The position numbers and the translations under genes are program-made. The notes beneath the pieces are model-generated. The model saw nothing but the letters and a program-made list of their open reading frames with translations, did no database searches and had not been told where the DNA came from. Below are positions 56,164 through 64,000 of a DNA stretch of 64,000 nt, in pieces. The stretch spans positions 868,001-932,000 of the forward strand of contig NZ_VIWP01000003.1 of NCBI RefSeq assembly GCF_007829835.1, read 5' to 3'. Position 1 is the stretch's first letter; each line of letters begins with the position of its first letter. Source of the stretch: Neorhizobium alkalisoli. Its GTDB lineage: Bacteria > Pseudomonadota > Alphaproteobacteria > Rhizobiales > Rhizobiaceae.

Positions 56164-56385
56164 TCAGAGGCCGAGGCCGCCGAAACGCTTATTGAACTTC
56201 GAAACACGGCCGCCACGGTCCATCAGCTGCTGATTGCCGCCGGTCCATGCCGGGTGCGACTTCGGGTCGATTTCGAGGTTCATGGTCGCGCCTTCGGTGC
56301 CCCAGGTCGAAAACGTTTCGTACTCGGTACCGTCGGTCATGACGACCTTGATCTTGTGGTAGTCGGGATGAATGCCAGCCTTCAT
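56164..56385 (-). CDS. rpmE: 50S ribosomal protein L31
   Basis: The 73-residue protein starts [20 protein letters not shown] and has the [21 protein letters not shown]-terminus. No zinc-binding cysteine pair is present (C-minus form), as is usual in Rhizobiales. The gene diverges from the ABC exporter gene at 56595, leaving a 209-base promoter region. Confidence 0.97.
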   Translation of the reverse strand: MKAGIHPDYHKIKVVMTDGTEYETFSTWGTEGATMNLEIDPKSHPAWTGGNQQLMDRGGRVSKFNKRFGGLGL

Positions 56386-56594
56386 GTCGATAATCCTGCT
56401 CTGCGAGGTCCATATGTCGCAATTGCGAGCGAGAACCGTCTGGAATTAAATGAAGCCGCAAACCGGTCCGGTCACGGCTTCCCAATTGGATGCGGAGCCT
56501 ATACAGGAAGGTCGCCGCTAGTACAAGTCCCCGCAAAGCCTACCGGGATGAAACTCGTCATCCTAAATCGTGCAGCCGGGGCCATGGAGAAGAC

Positions 56595-58403
56595 ATGGCC
56601 GTTTCCGCAGAGAGCCAGACCGCAAACCAGACGAAAAGCAGGAACCTCAGGCCGCTGGCCAGATTGTTTCCCTATCTCTCCCGTTATCGCGGAATGGTCG
56701 CGGCCGCAGCGTTTTTCCTGCTTCTGGCCGCCGGCACGACCCTCGTCCTGCCGCTTGCCGTGCGTCGCATGGTCGATCACGGCTTCGCCTCCTCCAATGG
56801 CGAGTTCATCAACAACTATTTCGGCATGCTCTTCGTGCTGGCAGTGCTTCTCGCCGTCGCCAGCGCCATGCGCTATTATTATGTCATCACCATCGGTGAG
56901 CGCGTCGTCGCCGACCTGCGTCGCGAAGTTTTCGCGCATGTGACCAGGCTTTCGGCATCCTTCTTCGATGTGAACCTGTCCGGGGAGATCGTTTCGCGAC
57001 TCACCGCTGACACCGTGCAGATCAAGTCCGCCTTCGGCTCGGCGGCATCGCAGGCATTGCGAAACACCATCCTCTGTCTCGGAGCGATGGGCATGATGGT
57101 CTATACAAGCCCCAAACTTTCGGCGCTGGCCCTTGGCGCTATTCCGCTGATCGTTTTCCCGCTGGTCGGTTTTGGCCGCTCGGTGCGCAAGCGTTCGCGC
57201 GCCGCACAGGATACGCTTGCTGAAACCACCGCCTATGCCGCCGAAACCATCGGCGCCACCCGCACGGTGCAGGCCTTTAACGGCGAAGCCATCGCTGCGG
57301 GCCGTTACGGCGGTGCTGTCGAAAGCGCCTACAATGCCGCCCGCTCGGCCATCCGCGCCCGCGCCCTTCTCACCGGCTTCGGCATTATCCTGATCTTCGG
57401 CAGCATTGTCGGCGTCCTCTGGTATGGCGCCCAAAGCGTGCTCGCCGGCACGATGACCCCCGGCACGCTCGGCCAGTTCGTGCTTTATTCGGTCATCGCC
57501 GCAAGCTCGCTCGGCACGCTTTCGGAAGTCTGGGGCGAATTGTCGGCCGCAGGCGGCGCCGCAGAGCGCCTGACGGAACTCCTGCACGAAATCCCGGCCG
57601 TCGATGACCCGGCCCAGCCGCAGGCCCTCCCCTCCCCGGCGCGTGGCGAAGTCAGCTTCTCGTCGGTTTCCTTCGCCTATCCGGCCCGCGTCAGCGCGAT
57701 CACGCTCAACGACCTCTCCTTCGACATCAAGTCGGGTGAGACGGTGGCGATCGTCGGACCTTCCGGCGCCGGCAAAAGCACGATCTTCTCGCTTCTGCTG
57801 CGCTTCTACGATCCGCTTGCAGGCTCCATAAAGCTCGACGGCATCGATCTGCGCGAGGCACGCCTTGCCGATATCCGCGCCCGTCTCGCCATCGTGCCGC
57901 AGGATGTCACCATCTTTGCCGCTTCGATCCACGACAATATCGCCTTCGGCATTCCGGATGCGACGCGCGATCAGGTCCGGGCAGCTGCCATTGCCGCGCA
58001 GGCCGACCAGTTCATCACCAAGCTCGATCAGGGTTACGACACCCAGGTCGGCGAACGCGGCATCACGCTTTCCGGCGGCCAGCGCCAGCGAATCGCCATT
58101 GCCCGCGCCATCCTCAAGGATGCGCCGGTCCTGCTGCTCGACGAGGCAACCTCGGCGCTTGACGCCGAAAGCGAAACGCTGGTGCAGAAGGCGCTGGAAG
58201 GCCTGATGGGCAATCGCACGACGCTCGTCATCGCCCACCGCCTTGCCACCGTCCTGAAGGCCGATCGCATCCTCGTCATGGATGGCGGCCGTGTCGTCGA
58301 GGAAGGCACGCACCAGAGCCTCGTCGCCAAGGGCGGTCTCTACGCCCGTCTCGCCCGCCTTCAGTTCCATGATGGCGAACAGCTGCACGAACGGGCTCTC
58401 TGA
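56595..58403 (+). CDS. ABC exporter (fused membrane and ATPase domains, MsbA/BmrA type)
   Basis: The 602-residue half-transporter has six membrane helices (about 28-320) and a C-terminal ATPase with Walker A VGPSGAGKST, Q-loop VPQDV, signature LSGGQRQRIAIARA, Walker B LLLDEATSALD and the switch His in IAHRLAT. It would work as a homodimer. The frame is open to 56490; ATG 56595 is chosen for GGAGA five bases upstream and the normal N-terminus. The glycosidase gene follows after 6 bases, so the two probably act in one pathway. Confidence 0.93.
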   Translation: MAVSAESQTANQTKSRNLRPLARLFPYLSRYRGMVAAAAFFLLLAAGTTLVLPLAVRRMVDHGFASSNGEFINNYFGMLFVLAVLLAVASAMRYYYVITIGERVVADLRREVFAHVTRLSASFFDVNLSGEIVSRLTADTVQIKSAFGSAASQALRNTILCLGAMGMMVYTSPKLSALALGAIPLIVFPLVGFGRSVRKRSRAAQDTLAETTAYAAETIGATRTVQAFNGEAIAAGRYGGAVESAYNAARSAIRARALLTGFGIILIFGSIVGVLWYGAQSVLAGTMTPGTLGQFVLYSVIAASSLGTLSEVWGELSAAGGAAERLTELLHEIPAVDDPAQPQALPSPARGEVSFSSVSFAYPARVSAITLNDLSFDIKSGETVAIVGPSGAGKSTIFSLLLRFYDPLAGSIKLDGIDLREARLADIRARLAIVPQDVTIFAASIHDNIAFGIPDATRDQVRAAAIAAQADQFITKLDQGYDTQVGERGITLSGGQRQRIAIARAILKDAPVLLLDEATSALDAESETLVQKALEGLMGNRTTLVIAHRLATVLKADRILVMDGGRVVEEGTHQSLVAKGGLYARLARLQFHDGEQLHERAL

Positions 58404-58409
58404 TTGCCG

Positions 58410-59657
58410 ATGGACGCTGAACTCTCCCCAGCCGAAATGCCGCTCGATGACCTGCTCGACCAGGTCCAGCGCGCGACGTTCCGCTATTTCTGGGATGGAG
58501 CCCATCCGGTCAGCGGCCTTCCTTACGACAAATGCCTGCTCGACGGCACGCCGGGCATCAACGCCGTCTCGATCAGCGGCACCGGTTTCGGCGTCATGGC
58601 GATCATCGTCGCGGCGGAGCGTGGCTGGATCAGCCGGGATCAGGCCTTCGAGCGCATAGAGACGATCCTGACGGGCCTTGAGAAGGCGCCGCGATATCAC
58701 GGCGCTTTTTCGCATTTCATCGATCCCGTCACCAGCGAGATGATACCTTTCTCCGCCCTGGATGACGGCGGTGATATCGTCGAGACGACGCTTCTGATGC
58801 AGGGCCTGATCTGCGCCCGCCATTACTTTTCCGAGGAAACATTCGCCGCAAGGTCGCTCGGTGACCGCATCACCCGCATGTTCGACGAGGTCGAATGGAC
58901 CTGGTTCAGCCGTGGTGACCATGGCGTGCTCTATTGGCACTGGAGCCCGGTCAATGGCTGGGCGATGAACCTGCCGATCCAGGGCTGGAACGAAGCGCTC
59001 TCGGCCTATGTCCTTGGCGCCGGCTCCGCAACCTTCCCGATCCCGACTCAGGCCTACCATGCCGGCTGGGCGCGCAATGGCGCCATGCTGAATGGCGAGG
59101 CCTATTACGGCACCACCCTGCCGCTCGGCGAGCCCTATGGCGGTCCACTCTTCCTGTCGCAATATTCATTCTGCGCACTCGATCCACGTGGCCTGACCGA
59201 CACCTATGCAGACTATTGGCAGCAGGCCGTGGCGCATGCCCGCATCAACCGCGCCTATTGCCTGACCGTGCCGGAATATAAGGATGCCGGCGTCTGGGGC
59301 CTTACGGCCTCGGAAGCGGAAGGTGGCTATAACGCTAATTCTCCCACCAACGACCGCGGCGCCATTGCCCCAACGGCAGCGCTTGGAAGTTTTCCCTTCG
59401 TCCCGCAGGAAGCCGAGCAATCGCTCCGCGCCATGCTCGCCTATGATGGCGGCCGGCTGATGAACCGCTACGGATTGGCGGATGCCTTTTCGCCGAAAAA
59501 CGGCTGGATCGCCCCGACCTATATTGCCATCGACCAGGGCCCGATCGTTGCAATGATCGAAAACCACCGCTCGGGACTGCTGTGGAACCTGTTCATGCAG
59601 GCGCCGGAAGTTCAGCGCGGGCTGGATCGACTGGAATTTTCGCGCGCGTCGGTCTGA
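58410..59657 (+). CDS. PF10091/glucoamylase-family glycosidase (beta-1,2-glucanase-related)
   Basis: The 415-residue protein matches the glycoamylase family (PF10091, COG5368), which includes GH144 endo-beta-1,2-glucanases and the C-terminal processing domain of cyclic beta-1,2-glucan synthase. Visible pieces are ATFRYFWDGAHPVSGL, INAVSISGTGFGVMAII, FSHFIDPVTSEMIPF and NAEGGYNANSPTNDRG-like loops with conserved acidic residues. No signal peptide is seen. The overlap with the exporter operon suggests a glucan-related exporter/hydrolase pair. A TTG at 58404 is another possible start. Confidence 0.85.
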   Translation: MDAELSPAEMPLDDLLDQVQRATFRYFWDGAHPVSGLPYDKCLLDGTPGINAVSISGTGFGVMAIIVAAERGWISRDQAFERIETILTGLEKAPRYHGAFSHFIDPVTSEMIPFSALDDGGDIVETTLLMQGLICARHYFSEETFAARSLGDRITRMFDEVEWTWFSRGDHGVLYWHWSPVNGWAMNLPIQGWNEALSAYVLGAGSATFPIPTQAYHAGWARNGAMLNGEAYYGTTLPLGEPYGGPLFLSQYSFCALDPRGLTDTYADYWQQAVAHARINRAYCLTVPEYKDAGVWGLTASEAEGGYNANSPTNDRGAIAPTAALGSFPFVPQEAEQSLRAMLAYDGGRLMNRYGLADAFSPKNGWIAPTYIAIDQGPIVAMIENHRSGLLWNLFMQAPEVQRGLDRLEFSRASV

Positions 59658-59678
59658 TTTTCGCGCTCAACCGAAATA

Positions 59679-59826
59679 CAAAATAAAGACCCCTCCCCAC
59701 CCTCCCCACAAGGGGGAGGGCTTAACCCGATTGCCCCGTCGAGCTTCCATTGGGGTAGAGGATAGCCGCGCGTTTTCTCCCCCCTTGTGGGGGAGATGGC
59801 CGGCAGGCCAGAGAGGGTCTTTATTT
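59679..59826. repeat. Palindromic intergenic element with 12-base terminal inverted repeats
   Basis: Perfect ends AAATAAAGACCC (59679-59690) and GGGTCTTTATTT (59815-59826) enclose TCCCCCTTGTGGGGGAGA and CCCTCCCCACAAGGGGGAGGG-like hairpin halves. No open frame is inside. It lies between convergent genes and may act as a bidirectional terminator. It differs in sequence from the RIME copies and from 31531-31653. Confidence 0.7.
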
Positions 59827-59846
59827 ATCAAGGCGGCCGAAAATTC

Positions 59847-60062
59847 TCACCTGTCCCGCTCAAACACCCATTTCACGACATAATTGCCGTTCTTCTTCTG
59901 CTTGGCCTTGGTCCTGAACGTCACCGCGCCACCAAGCGCCCGCTCCGCCTCTTCGAACGCCTGCCGCGCACGGGCCATGGCTTCGTGATAGGCGGAGTTG
60001 TCGCGCCGCGGGGTTTCCGCCACCGCTTTTGCGATGGCAGTCATGTCGGGTTTGTCAGGCAT
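59847..60062 (-). CDS. Small conserved-looking protein downstream of stator pair
   Basis: The 71-residue hydrophilic protein (MPDKPDMTAIAKAVAETPRR..) has a helical middle and a short beta-like C-terminus (GNYVVKWVFERDR). It starts 7 bases after the OmpA-domain protein gene, so it is translated with the stator-like pair. I do not recognise the family. Confidence 0.7.
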   Translation of the reverse strand: MPDKPDMTAIAKAVAETPRRDNSAYHEAMARARQAFEEAERALGGAVTFRTKAKQKKNGNYVVKWVFERDR

Positions 60063-60069
60063 GCTTTTC

Positions 60070-61101
60070 CTAGCGCTCGGTGAGCTTCAGCTCGATGCGG
60101 CGGTTCTGGTTGCGCGCTTCCGGCGTATCGCCCTGCGCGATCGGCTGGAACTCGCCGAAACCGGCCGCCACGAGCCGGTTCGCCGGTACGCCCTTCGAGA
60201 TCAGATATTTGACGACGGAGGTCGCGCGGGCAGACGAAAGCTCCCAGTTGTCGCGATAACGTCCCGTGCCGGACAGCGGCGAATTGTCCGTATGTCCGTC
60301 GACCCGCAGCACCCAGTTGATCTCGGCCGGAATTTCCTTGGCGAGATCGAGGAGAGCAGCGGCGAGCTTGTCCATTTCGGTCTTGCCCGCATCGTCCAGC
60401 TCGTTGCCACCGACCGGGAAAAGCACTTCCGACTGGAACACGAAACGGTCGCCGACGATCCGGATATTTTCCCGATCCGACAGGATTTCGCGCAGACGTC
60501 CGAAGAAGTCGGAGCGATAGCGGTTGAGTTCCTGCACGCGGGCGGCAAGCGCAACGTTGAGGCGGCGGCCGAGATCGGCGATCTGGGTTTGTGACGAGGC
60601 ATCCTTGGCCTCCGACGCCTGCAGCGCCTGTTCGACGGCGGCAATCTGCGCACGAAGGGCGGCAATCTGCTGGTTGAGAAGTTCGATCTGCGTCATCGCA
60701 CGCGAGCTGACCTGCTGCTCCTGCGTCAGCTGATTGGTCAATTCACCAACCCGCGCATTGGCCGCATTGCTATTGCCGGAACCCTGCGCCAAAAGCTGCT
60801 GTAGCCGTGACCGATCGCTTTCCACCGTCGCCAGCGACGACTGCAGATTGGCAAGCTGATCCTCCATGTCCTGGTTATTGCCCTTTTCGAGCGCCAGCAG
60901 CGACGTCAGTTCGGCAATCTGGCTGTTCAGCCGGTTCAAGACTTCGTCGCGGCCGCTGATCTCGCGGCCGAGCAGAAACTGCGCCAGCACGAAGACTGTC
61001 AGCAGGAACATGATGGCCATCAGGAGCGTGGTGAGCGCATCCACGAAGCCGGGCCAGTAATCCACGCCCCGGTCGCGGTGGCGTTTCCTGCCGAGCGCCA
61101 T
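60070..61101 (-). CDS. MotB/OmpA-domain protein of an orphan stator-like pair
   Basis: The 343-residue protein has one N-terminal membrane helix with a MotB-like proton-carrier Asp21 (FVDALTTLLMAI), a long coiled coil (about 45-165) and a C-terminal OmpA-like peptidoglycan-binding domain (VDGHTDNSPLSGTGRYRDNW). This is the MotB/TolR-type layout. It starts 3 bases after the partner gene. No flagellar genes are nearby and it is too long in the coiled coil for ordinary MotB, so the driven process is unknown; envelope maintenance is a guess. Confidence 0.9.
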   Translation of the reverse strand: MALGRKRHRDRGVDYWPGFVDALTTLLMAIMFLLTVFVLAQFLLGREISGRDEVLNRLNSQIAELTSLLALEKGNNQDMEDQLANLQSSLATVESDRSRLQQLLAQGSGNSNAANARVGELTNQLTQEQQVSSRAMTQIELLNQQIAALRAQIAAVEQALQASEAKDASSQTQIADLGRRLNVALAARVQELNRYRSDFFGRLREILSDRENIRIVGDRFVFQSEVLFPVGGNELDDAGKTEMDKLAAALLDLAKEIPAEINWVLRVDGHTDNSPLSGTGRYRDNWELSSARATSVVKYLISKGVPANRLVAAGFGEFQPIAQGDTPEARNQNRRIELKLTER

Positions 61102-61104
61102 GGC

Positions 61105-62151
61105 TTACTTGCCCCCGATCTTGTCGGAAAGGCGGTCCAGCGTGCGGCGCATCGCCTTGGATTCCTCCTGCTGCGCCTCGATCCAGTCGCGCAGCATCTG
61201 TTGCTCGTTGCGCATGTTTTTCACGAGACCCTGAATACCTTCGGCAAGATTGGCCATCGCCGCCAGCGACCGATCGGTCTGCGCGCCATCAGCGCCCTTG
61301 GCCTGGCCGGCGGTGAGCTTGCGCAACTCTTCGGTCAAAGCACGGATATCGTCGGACGACTTTCCGGCCGAGATGAGATCCGCACCAGCCGGTGCATCGG
61401 AATCGAGATCCGTCACCGACGAAAGCCAATTTTCAAGTTCGGTATAGAAGCGGTTCTGGGCACGACCCGCCTGAAGGTCGAGGAAGCCGAGAATGAGCGA
61501 ACCGGACAGACCGAGCAGCGAGGACGAGAACGCCGTGCCCATGCCGGCCAGCGGTTGCGCCAGACCGGTCTTGATGGCGCTCAGAATATCGTTGGTGCCG
61601 CCTGCACCGGGATCAAGCGCCCCGATGACATCACTGATCGAGCCGATCGTGCCGATCAGGCCCCAGAACGTGCCGAGCAGACCGAGGAAGACGAGAAGAC
61701 CGATCAGGTAGCGCGAGGTGTCGCGCGATTCGTCGAGGCGCGTGCCGATCGAATCGAGGATCGAACGGAACGCATTGGTCGACAGCGCCATCTGCTTGCG
61801 GCGGCCGATCAGCGTACGCATCGGTGCCAGAAGCTTAGGATCGCGACCGACCCTCTCGGCGCTGCCCGCAGCCCGGAAGGAATTGAACCAGCGCACTTCC
61901 GGGATAAGCGCGATCACCTGGTTGAATACCAGGATGACGCCGATCAGGAGAACGCCGAGGATGAGGCCGTTGAGGCCCGGATTGGTCTGAAAAGCGTGGG
62001 CTGCCTGACGATAAAGGATCGAGGCGACGAAGCCGACGATGATCAGGAAGAACAGCATCGTCCACAGGAACGAGGCCGGATTGGAAAGCTTGTAGCCATA
62101 GCTGCGATTCGTTTCAGACTGGTCCAGATCGTCCACATTCGCATTCGCCAT
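61105..62151 (-). CDS. MotA/TolQ/ExbB-like proton-channel protein of an orphan stator-like pair
   Basis: The 348-residue protein has four predicted membrane helices (about 28-48, 58-82, 153-175 and 206-228) with LIGLLVFLGLLGTFWGLIGTIGS and GMGTAFSSSLLGLSGSLILGFLDL, which correspond to the channel helices of MotA/TolQ/ExbB. It ends in a coiled-coil tail (about 265-345). The partner gene follows after 3 bases. It is separate from the true tolQ at 16527 and lacks a motA gene context. Confidence 0.9.
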   Translation of the reverse strand: MANANVDDLDQSETNRSYGYKLSNPASFLWTMLFFLIIVGFVASILYRQAAHAFQTNPGLNGLILGVLLIGVILVFNQVIALIPEVRWFNSFRAAGSAERVGRDPKLLAPMRTLIGRRKQMALSTNAFRSILDSIGTRLDESRDTSRYLIGLLVFLGLLGTFWGLIGTIGSISDVIGALDPGAGGTNDILSAIKTGLAQPLAGMGTAFSSSLLGLSGSLILGFLDLQAGRAQNRFYTELENWLSSVTDLDSDAPAGADLISAGKSSDDIRALTEELRKLTAGQAKGADGAQTDRSLAAMANLAEGIQGLVKNMRNEQQMLRDWIEAQQEESKAMRRTLDRLSDKIGGK

Positions 62152-62340
62152 GATCCGCCTTACCTCCGGTACGCCGACAGCGCCGCGCGCCGATATCGGC
62201 GCGTCCGGAACGCTGTAACCCTTTTGTAACCGTGCGGGAGGCTAGAGCAAAATTGCGACGAATTGAAGTGTCGGGGCAGTGCAAAAACTTGGGTAAACCC
62301 ACAAGGTTTTAAGCATCGGCCCGATTAACACCGGCAGAAT

Positions 62341-62374
62341 CAAAAACGGCGACAGACTATGCCTGTCGCCGTTT
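62341..62374 (-). terminator. Terminator after the inositol-monophosphatase gene
   Basis: Perfect 12-base stem AAACGGCGACAG / CTGTCGCCGTTT with a 7-base loop, followed by TTTTT on the minus strand, 24 bases past the stop. Confidence 0.85.
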
Positions 62375-62397
62375 CGAAAACTTGGCTTAAGATCGGA

Positions 62398-63198
62398 TCA
62401 GCGTGCCGGGATCGGACGGTTGACGACCTCGACCAGCGCCTTCTGGATATGTTCGTTGCCGGCAATGATGTTGCGGCTGGCGAAAATATCGGTCGTGCCC
62501 TTCATGTCGCTGCTGAAGCCGCCGGCTTCGCGAATGAGGAGGATGCCGGCTGCGATATCCCAGGGCGAAAGGTCGGTTTCCCAGAAACCGTCGAGACGAC
62601 CGGCAGCAACATAGGCGAGATCGAGCGCGGCCGCGCCGAGGCGGCGAACGCCGGCCACTTCTTCCATCACATGGCGCAGCTCGACGAGGAACTTGCCGTG
62701 ATTGCCACGGCCAAGATGCGGCACGCCGCAGCCGACGACGCAATCGGAAAGCACCTTGCGGGCTGCGACGCGGATACGGCGGTCGTTGAGGAAGGCACCG
62801 CCGCCCTTTTCAGCAGTGTAAAGCTCGTCGGTCGCCGGATTGAAGATGACGCCGGCGACGATTTCGCCATTGCGCTCCAGGGCGATGGAGACGGCGAACT
62901 GCGGAATGCCGTGCAGAAAATTGGTCGTGCCGTCGAGCGGATCGACGATCCAGCGATGCGCGCCGTCCGTGCCCTTTTCCTCTTCGCTTTCCTCGCCGAG
63001 GAAGCCGTAGGTCGGGCGGGCCTTCATCAGCTCGTCATGGACGATCTTCTCGGCCTTCAGGTCGGCCTGCGAAACGAAGTCGCTCGGCCCCTTGACGGAA
63101 ACCTGGAGGTTCTGAACCTCCCCGAAATCACGGCTGAGCGATTTGCCGGCCTTCAGGGCGGCCTGAACCATGACGTTGAGGAGGGCGGAGCGAGCCAT
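62398..63198 (-). CDS. suhB: Inositol-1-monophosphatase family protein (SuhB-like)
   Basis: The 266-residue protein has the IMPase motifs: GEESEEEKG metal site, WIVDPLDGTTNFLHGIPQFA (Asp-Pro-Leu-Asp) and PWDIAAGILLIREAGG. SuhB-type enzymes dephosphorylate inositol phosphate and bind RNA polymerase in enterics. The frame is open to 63282; ATG 63198 is chosen for AAGGAT seven bases upstream and the family-typical N-terminus. Confidence 0.92.
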   Translation of the reverse strand: MARSALLNVMVQAALKAGKSLSRDFGEVQNLQVSVKGPSDFVSQADLKAEKIVHDELMKARPTYGFLGEESEEEKGTDGAHRWIVDPLDGTTNFLHGIPQFAVSIALERNGEIVAGVIFNPATDELYTAEKGGGAFLNDRRIRVAARKVLSDCVVGCGVPHLGRGNHGKFLVELRHVMEEVAGVRRLGAAALDLAYVAAGRLDGFWETDLSPWDIAAGILLIREAGGFSSDMKGTTDIFASRNIIAGNEHIQKALVEVVNRPIPAR

Positions 63199-63487
63199 GC
63201 GGAAATCCTTGGGGTGGTCCCTGATCACGTGGAGCGGGACGGATCGGTTCTGATTTTGTCTTGATCGGCGGGTCCAGACCACAAAATCGCGTGAAATTCA
63301 AGCCCATCAGTGCCTGCAGCCATTGTAATGAAGCACCGGCTTTGACAGAACGGCGGCGCATCGGAGCATGCCGCGCAAAGCTGTGCAGTGGTTTTGCGAC
63401 AAAGACATGCGACAAAACGCAAACTTGAAGCATCGCAGTAAATCCGCAGGATCGCGGCACTTCATATCGGACAAGGAGTCCCAGGCT

Positions 63488-63829
63488 TTGAAGATCGCAT
63501 TGCCGCTCGGCGTCAGCCTCGGGCTTATGGGTGTCATGATCATGCTGTCGCTCGGCATGTGGCAGGCCCTGCCGCCAGGCACCCAGCTGCCTTACCATTT
63601 CGGTCTTGGCGGAGAAGCCGGCCCGACAGCGCCGGCACTTCTGACACTCTCCATCCTGCCGGCGGTCGGCCTTCTGGTCACGGCCGTCTTCGCGCTCGGC
63701 GCCCGGATCGACCGCCGCGTGGCATCGTCTCAGGGCACCTATCTTCTCGTCTGGCTGATCACACTTCTGGTCATTGCGCTTGCACAGGGCCTGATCATTC
63801 GCCACGCCCTGTTTTCGCTGCACGCCTAA
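63488..63829 (+). CDS. DUF1648-like membrane protein
   Basis: The 113-residue protein has three predicted membrane helices and the DUF1648 pattern: a W..LPPGTQLPYHFGLGGE segment after the first helix. The frame is open to 63368, but AAGGAG at 63472-63477 fits the TTG at 63488, which also starts the first helix directly. Function unknown. Confidence 0.7.
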   Translation: MKIALPLGVSLGLMGVMIMLSLGMWQALPPGTQLPYHFGLGGEAGPTAPALLTLSILPAVGLLVTAVFALGARIDRRVASSQGTYLLVWLITLLVIALAQGLIIRHALFSLHA

Positions 63830-63835
63830 ATCAGG

Positions 63836-64000
63836 TTACTGGCGGCGGAACTTGTTCGCCGCGTCGATCGCCGCCTTCTGCTGGTCATCCTCGATGCCGA
63901 GATAGAAATCCTCGAGCCCGGCATCCTGCAATCCGGCGCGGCGCGAAAGCACATACCATTTCGCCGCCTCGACCGGGTTCGGCCGCGTGCCCAGCGCCTC
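63836..64000 (-). CDS. Sel1-like repeat protein (C-terminal end, cut by window edge)
   Basis: The last 54 residues are visible, read from the right edge down to the TAA complementary to 63836-63838. The text EALGTRPNPVEAAKWYVLSR has the spacing of a Sel1/TPR-like repeat and the protein ends DQQKAAIDAANKFRRQ. Only the C-terminus can be judged. Confidence 0.75.
   Translation of the reverse strand, partial: EALGTRPNPVEAAKWYVLSRRAGLQDAGLEDFYLGIEDDQQKAAIDAANKFRRQ

Noticed and set aside
56499..59162. Minus-strand frame of 887 codons over the ABC exporter and glycosidase
   Set aside because: Mirror of two well-supported genes with low-complexity composition.
60070..62151. ZorAB-type (Zorya) anti-phage stator
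   Set aside because: A ZorA-like long tail and a ZorB-like OmpA domain are loosely similar, but no ZorC/ZorD-type helicase or nuclease genes are adjacent and the gene pair looks like a core component.

Overview
The window is a gene-dense, high-GC chromosomal segment from an alphaproteobacterium, most likely a member of the Rhizobiaceae (Rhizobium/Agrobacterium group). The evidence is the gene content and order: a ruvCAB-ybgC-tolQRAB-pal-cpoB-tilS-ftsH-glmM block, a tkt-gap-pgk-fbaB block next to zapA and a DUF4164 gene, an RcdA/DUF1465 gene, rpmE without zinc cysteines, and two inverted copies of a 127-bp palindromic repeat of the RIME type. I see no rRNA, tRNA, CRISPR array, prophage or intact insertion sequence.

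Left part (1-6300): a partial LysR regulator diverges from a three-gene operon for a periplasm-facing, membrane-bound dehydrogenase (tri-haem cytochrome c, Tat-exported small subunit, GMC flavoprotein with a Cys cluster for an Fe-S centre). A GH15 glycosidase follows; its ribosome binding site lies inside a large hairpin. From 6464 to 24058 nearly everything is on the minus strand and is envelope and DNA-repair housekeeping: ruvC, ruvA, ruvB, a Nudix hydrolase, ybgC, an EEP-family phosphatase, tolQRAB, pal, cpoB, tilS, ftsH and glmM. Two VapBC-type toxin-antitoxin pairs sit in this operon, one in each ruv junction, the second sharing ATGA overlaps with ruvB.

Middle part (24300-42600): a cytoplasmic HAMP/coiled-coil protein, a luciferase-like monooxygenase, a Pit phosphate transporter, YebC, a pyridoxamine-oxidase-like stress protein, an MBL-fold protein, a dienelactone hydrolase, YmdB, 5-FCL and a CorC-type CBS protein. 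These are followed by a signalling island of a CHASE3 kinase, a single-domain response regulator, a REC-HWE kinase and a diguanylate cyclase, then an ArsR regulator, small proteins, a probable 6S RNA, zapA and a DUF4164 gene.

Right part (42956-64000): transketolase, GAPDH, PGK and class I aldolase form a split glycolysis/Calvin-type cluster, interrupted by a HigBA-type toxin-antitoxin pair and a K+/H+ antiporter, with a LacI-type operator pair before the aldolase. Then come PhzF, an MFS transporter, a DUF1192 gene, a candidate small RNA and rcdA (both preceded by CtrA-like boxes), an adenylate-kinase-like P-loop protein, rpmE, an ABC exporter with a PF10091 glycosidase, an orphan MotAB/TolQR-like stator pair, an inositol-monophosphatase, a DUF1648-like membrane protein and a partial Sel1-repeat gene.

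The most promising points for a second look are the toxin-antitoxin pairs nested in ruvCAB, the candidate CtrA-controlled small RNA just upstream of rcdA, the orphan stator operon, and the hairpin that hides the GH15 ribosome binding site.
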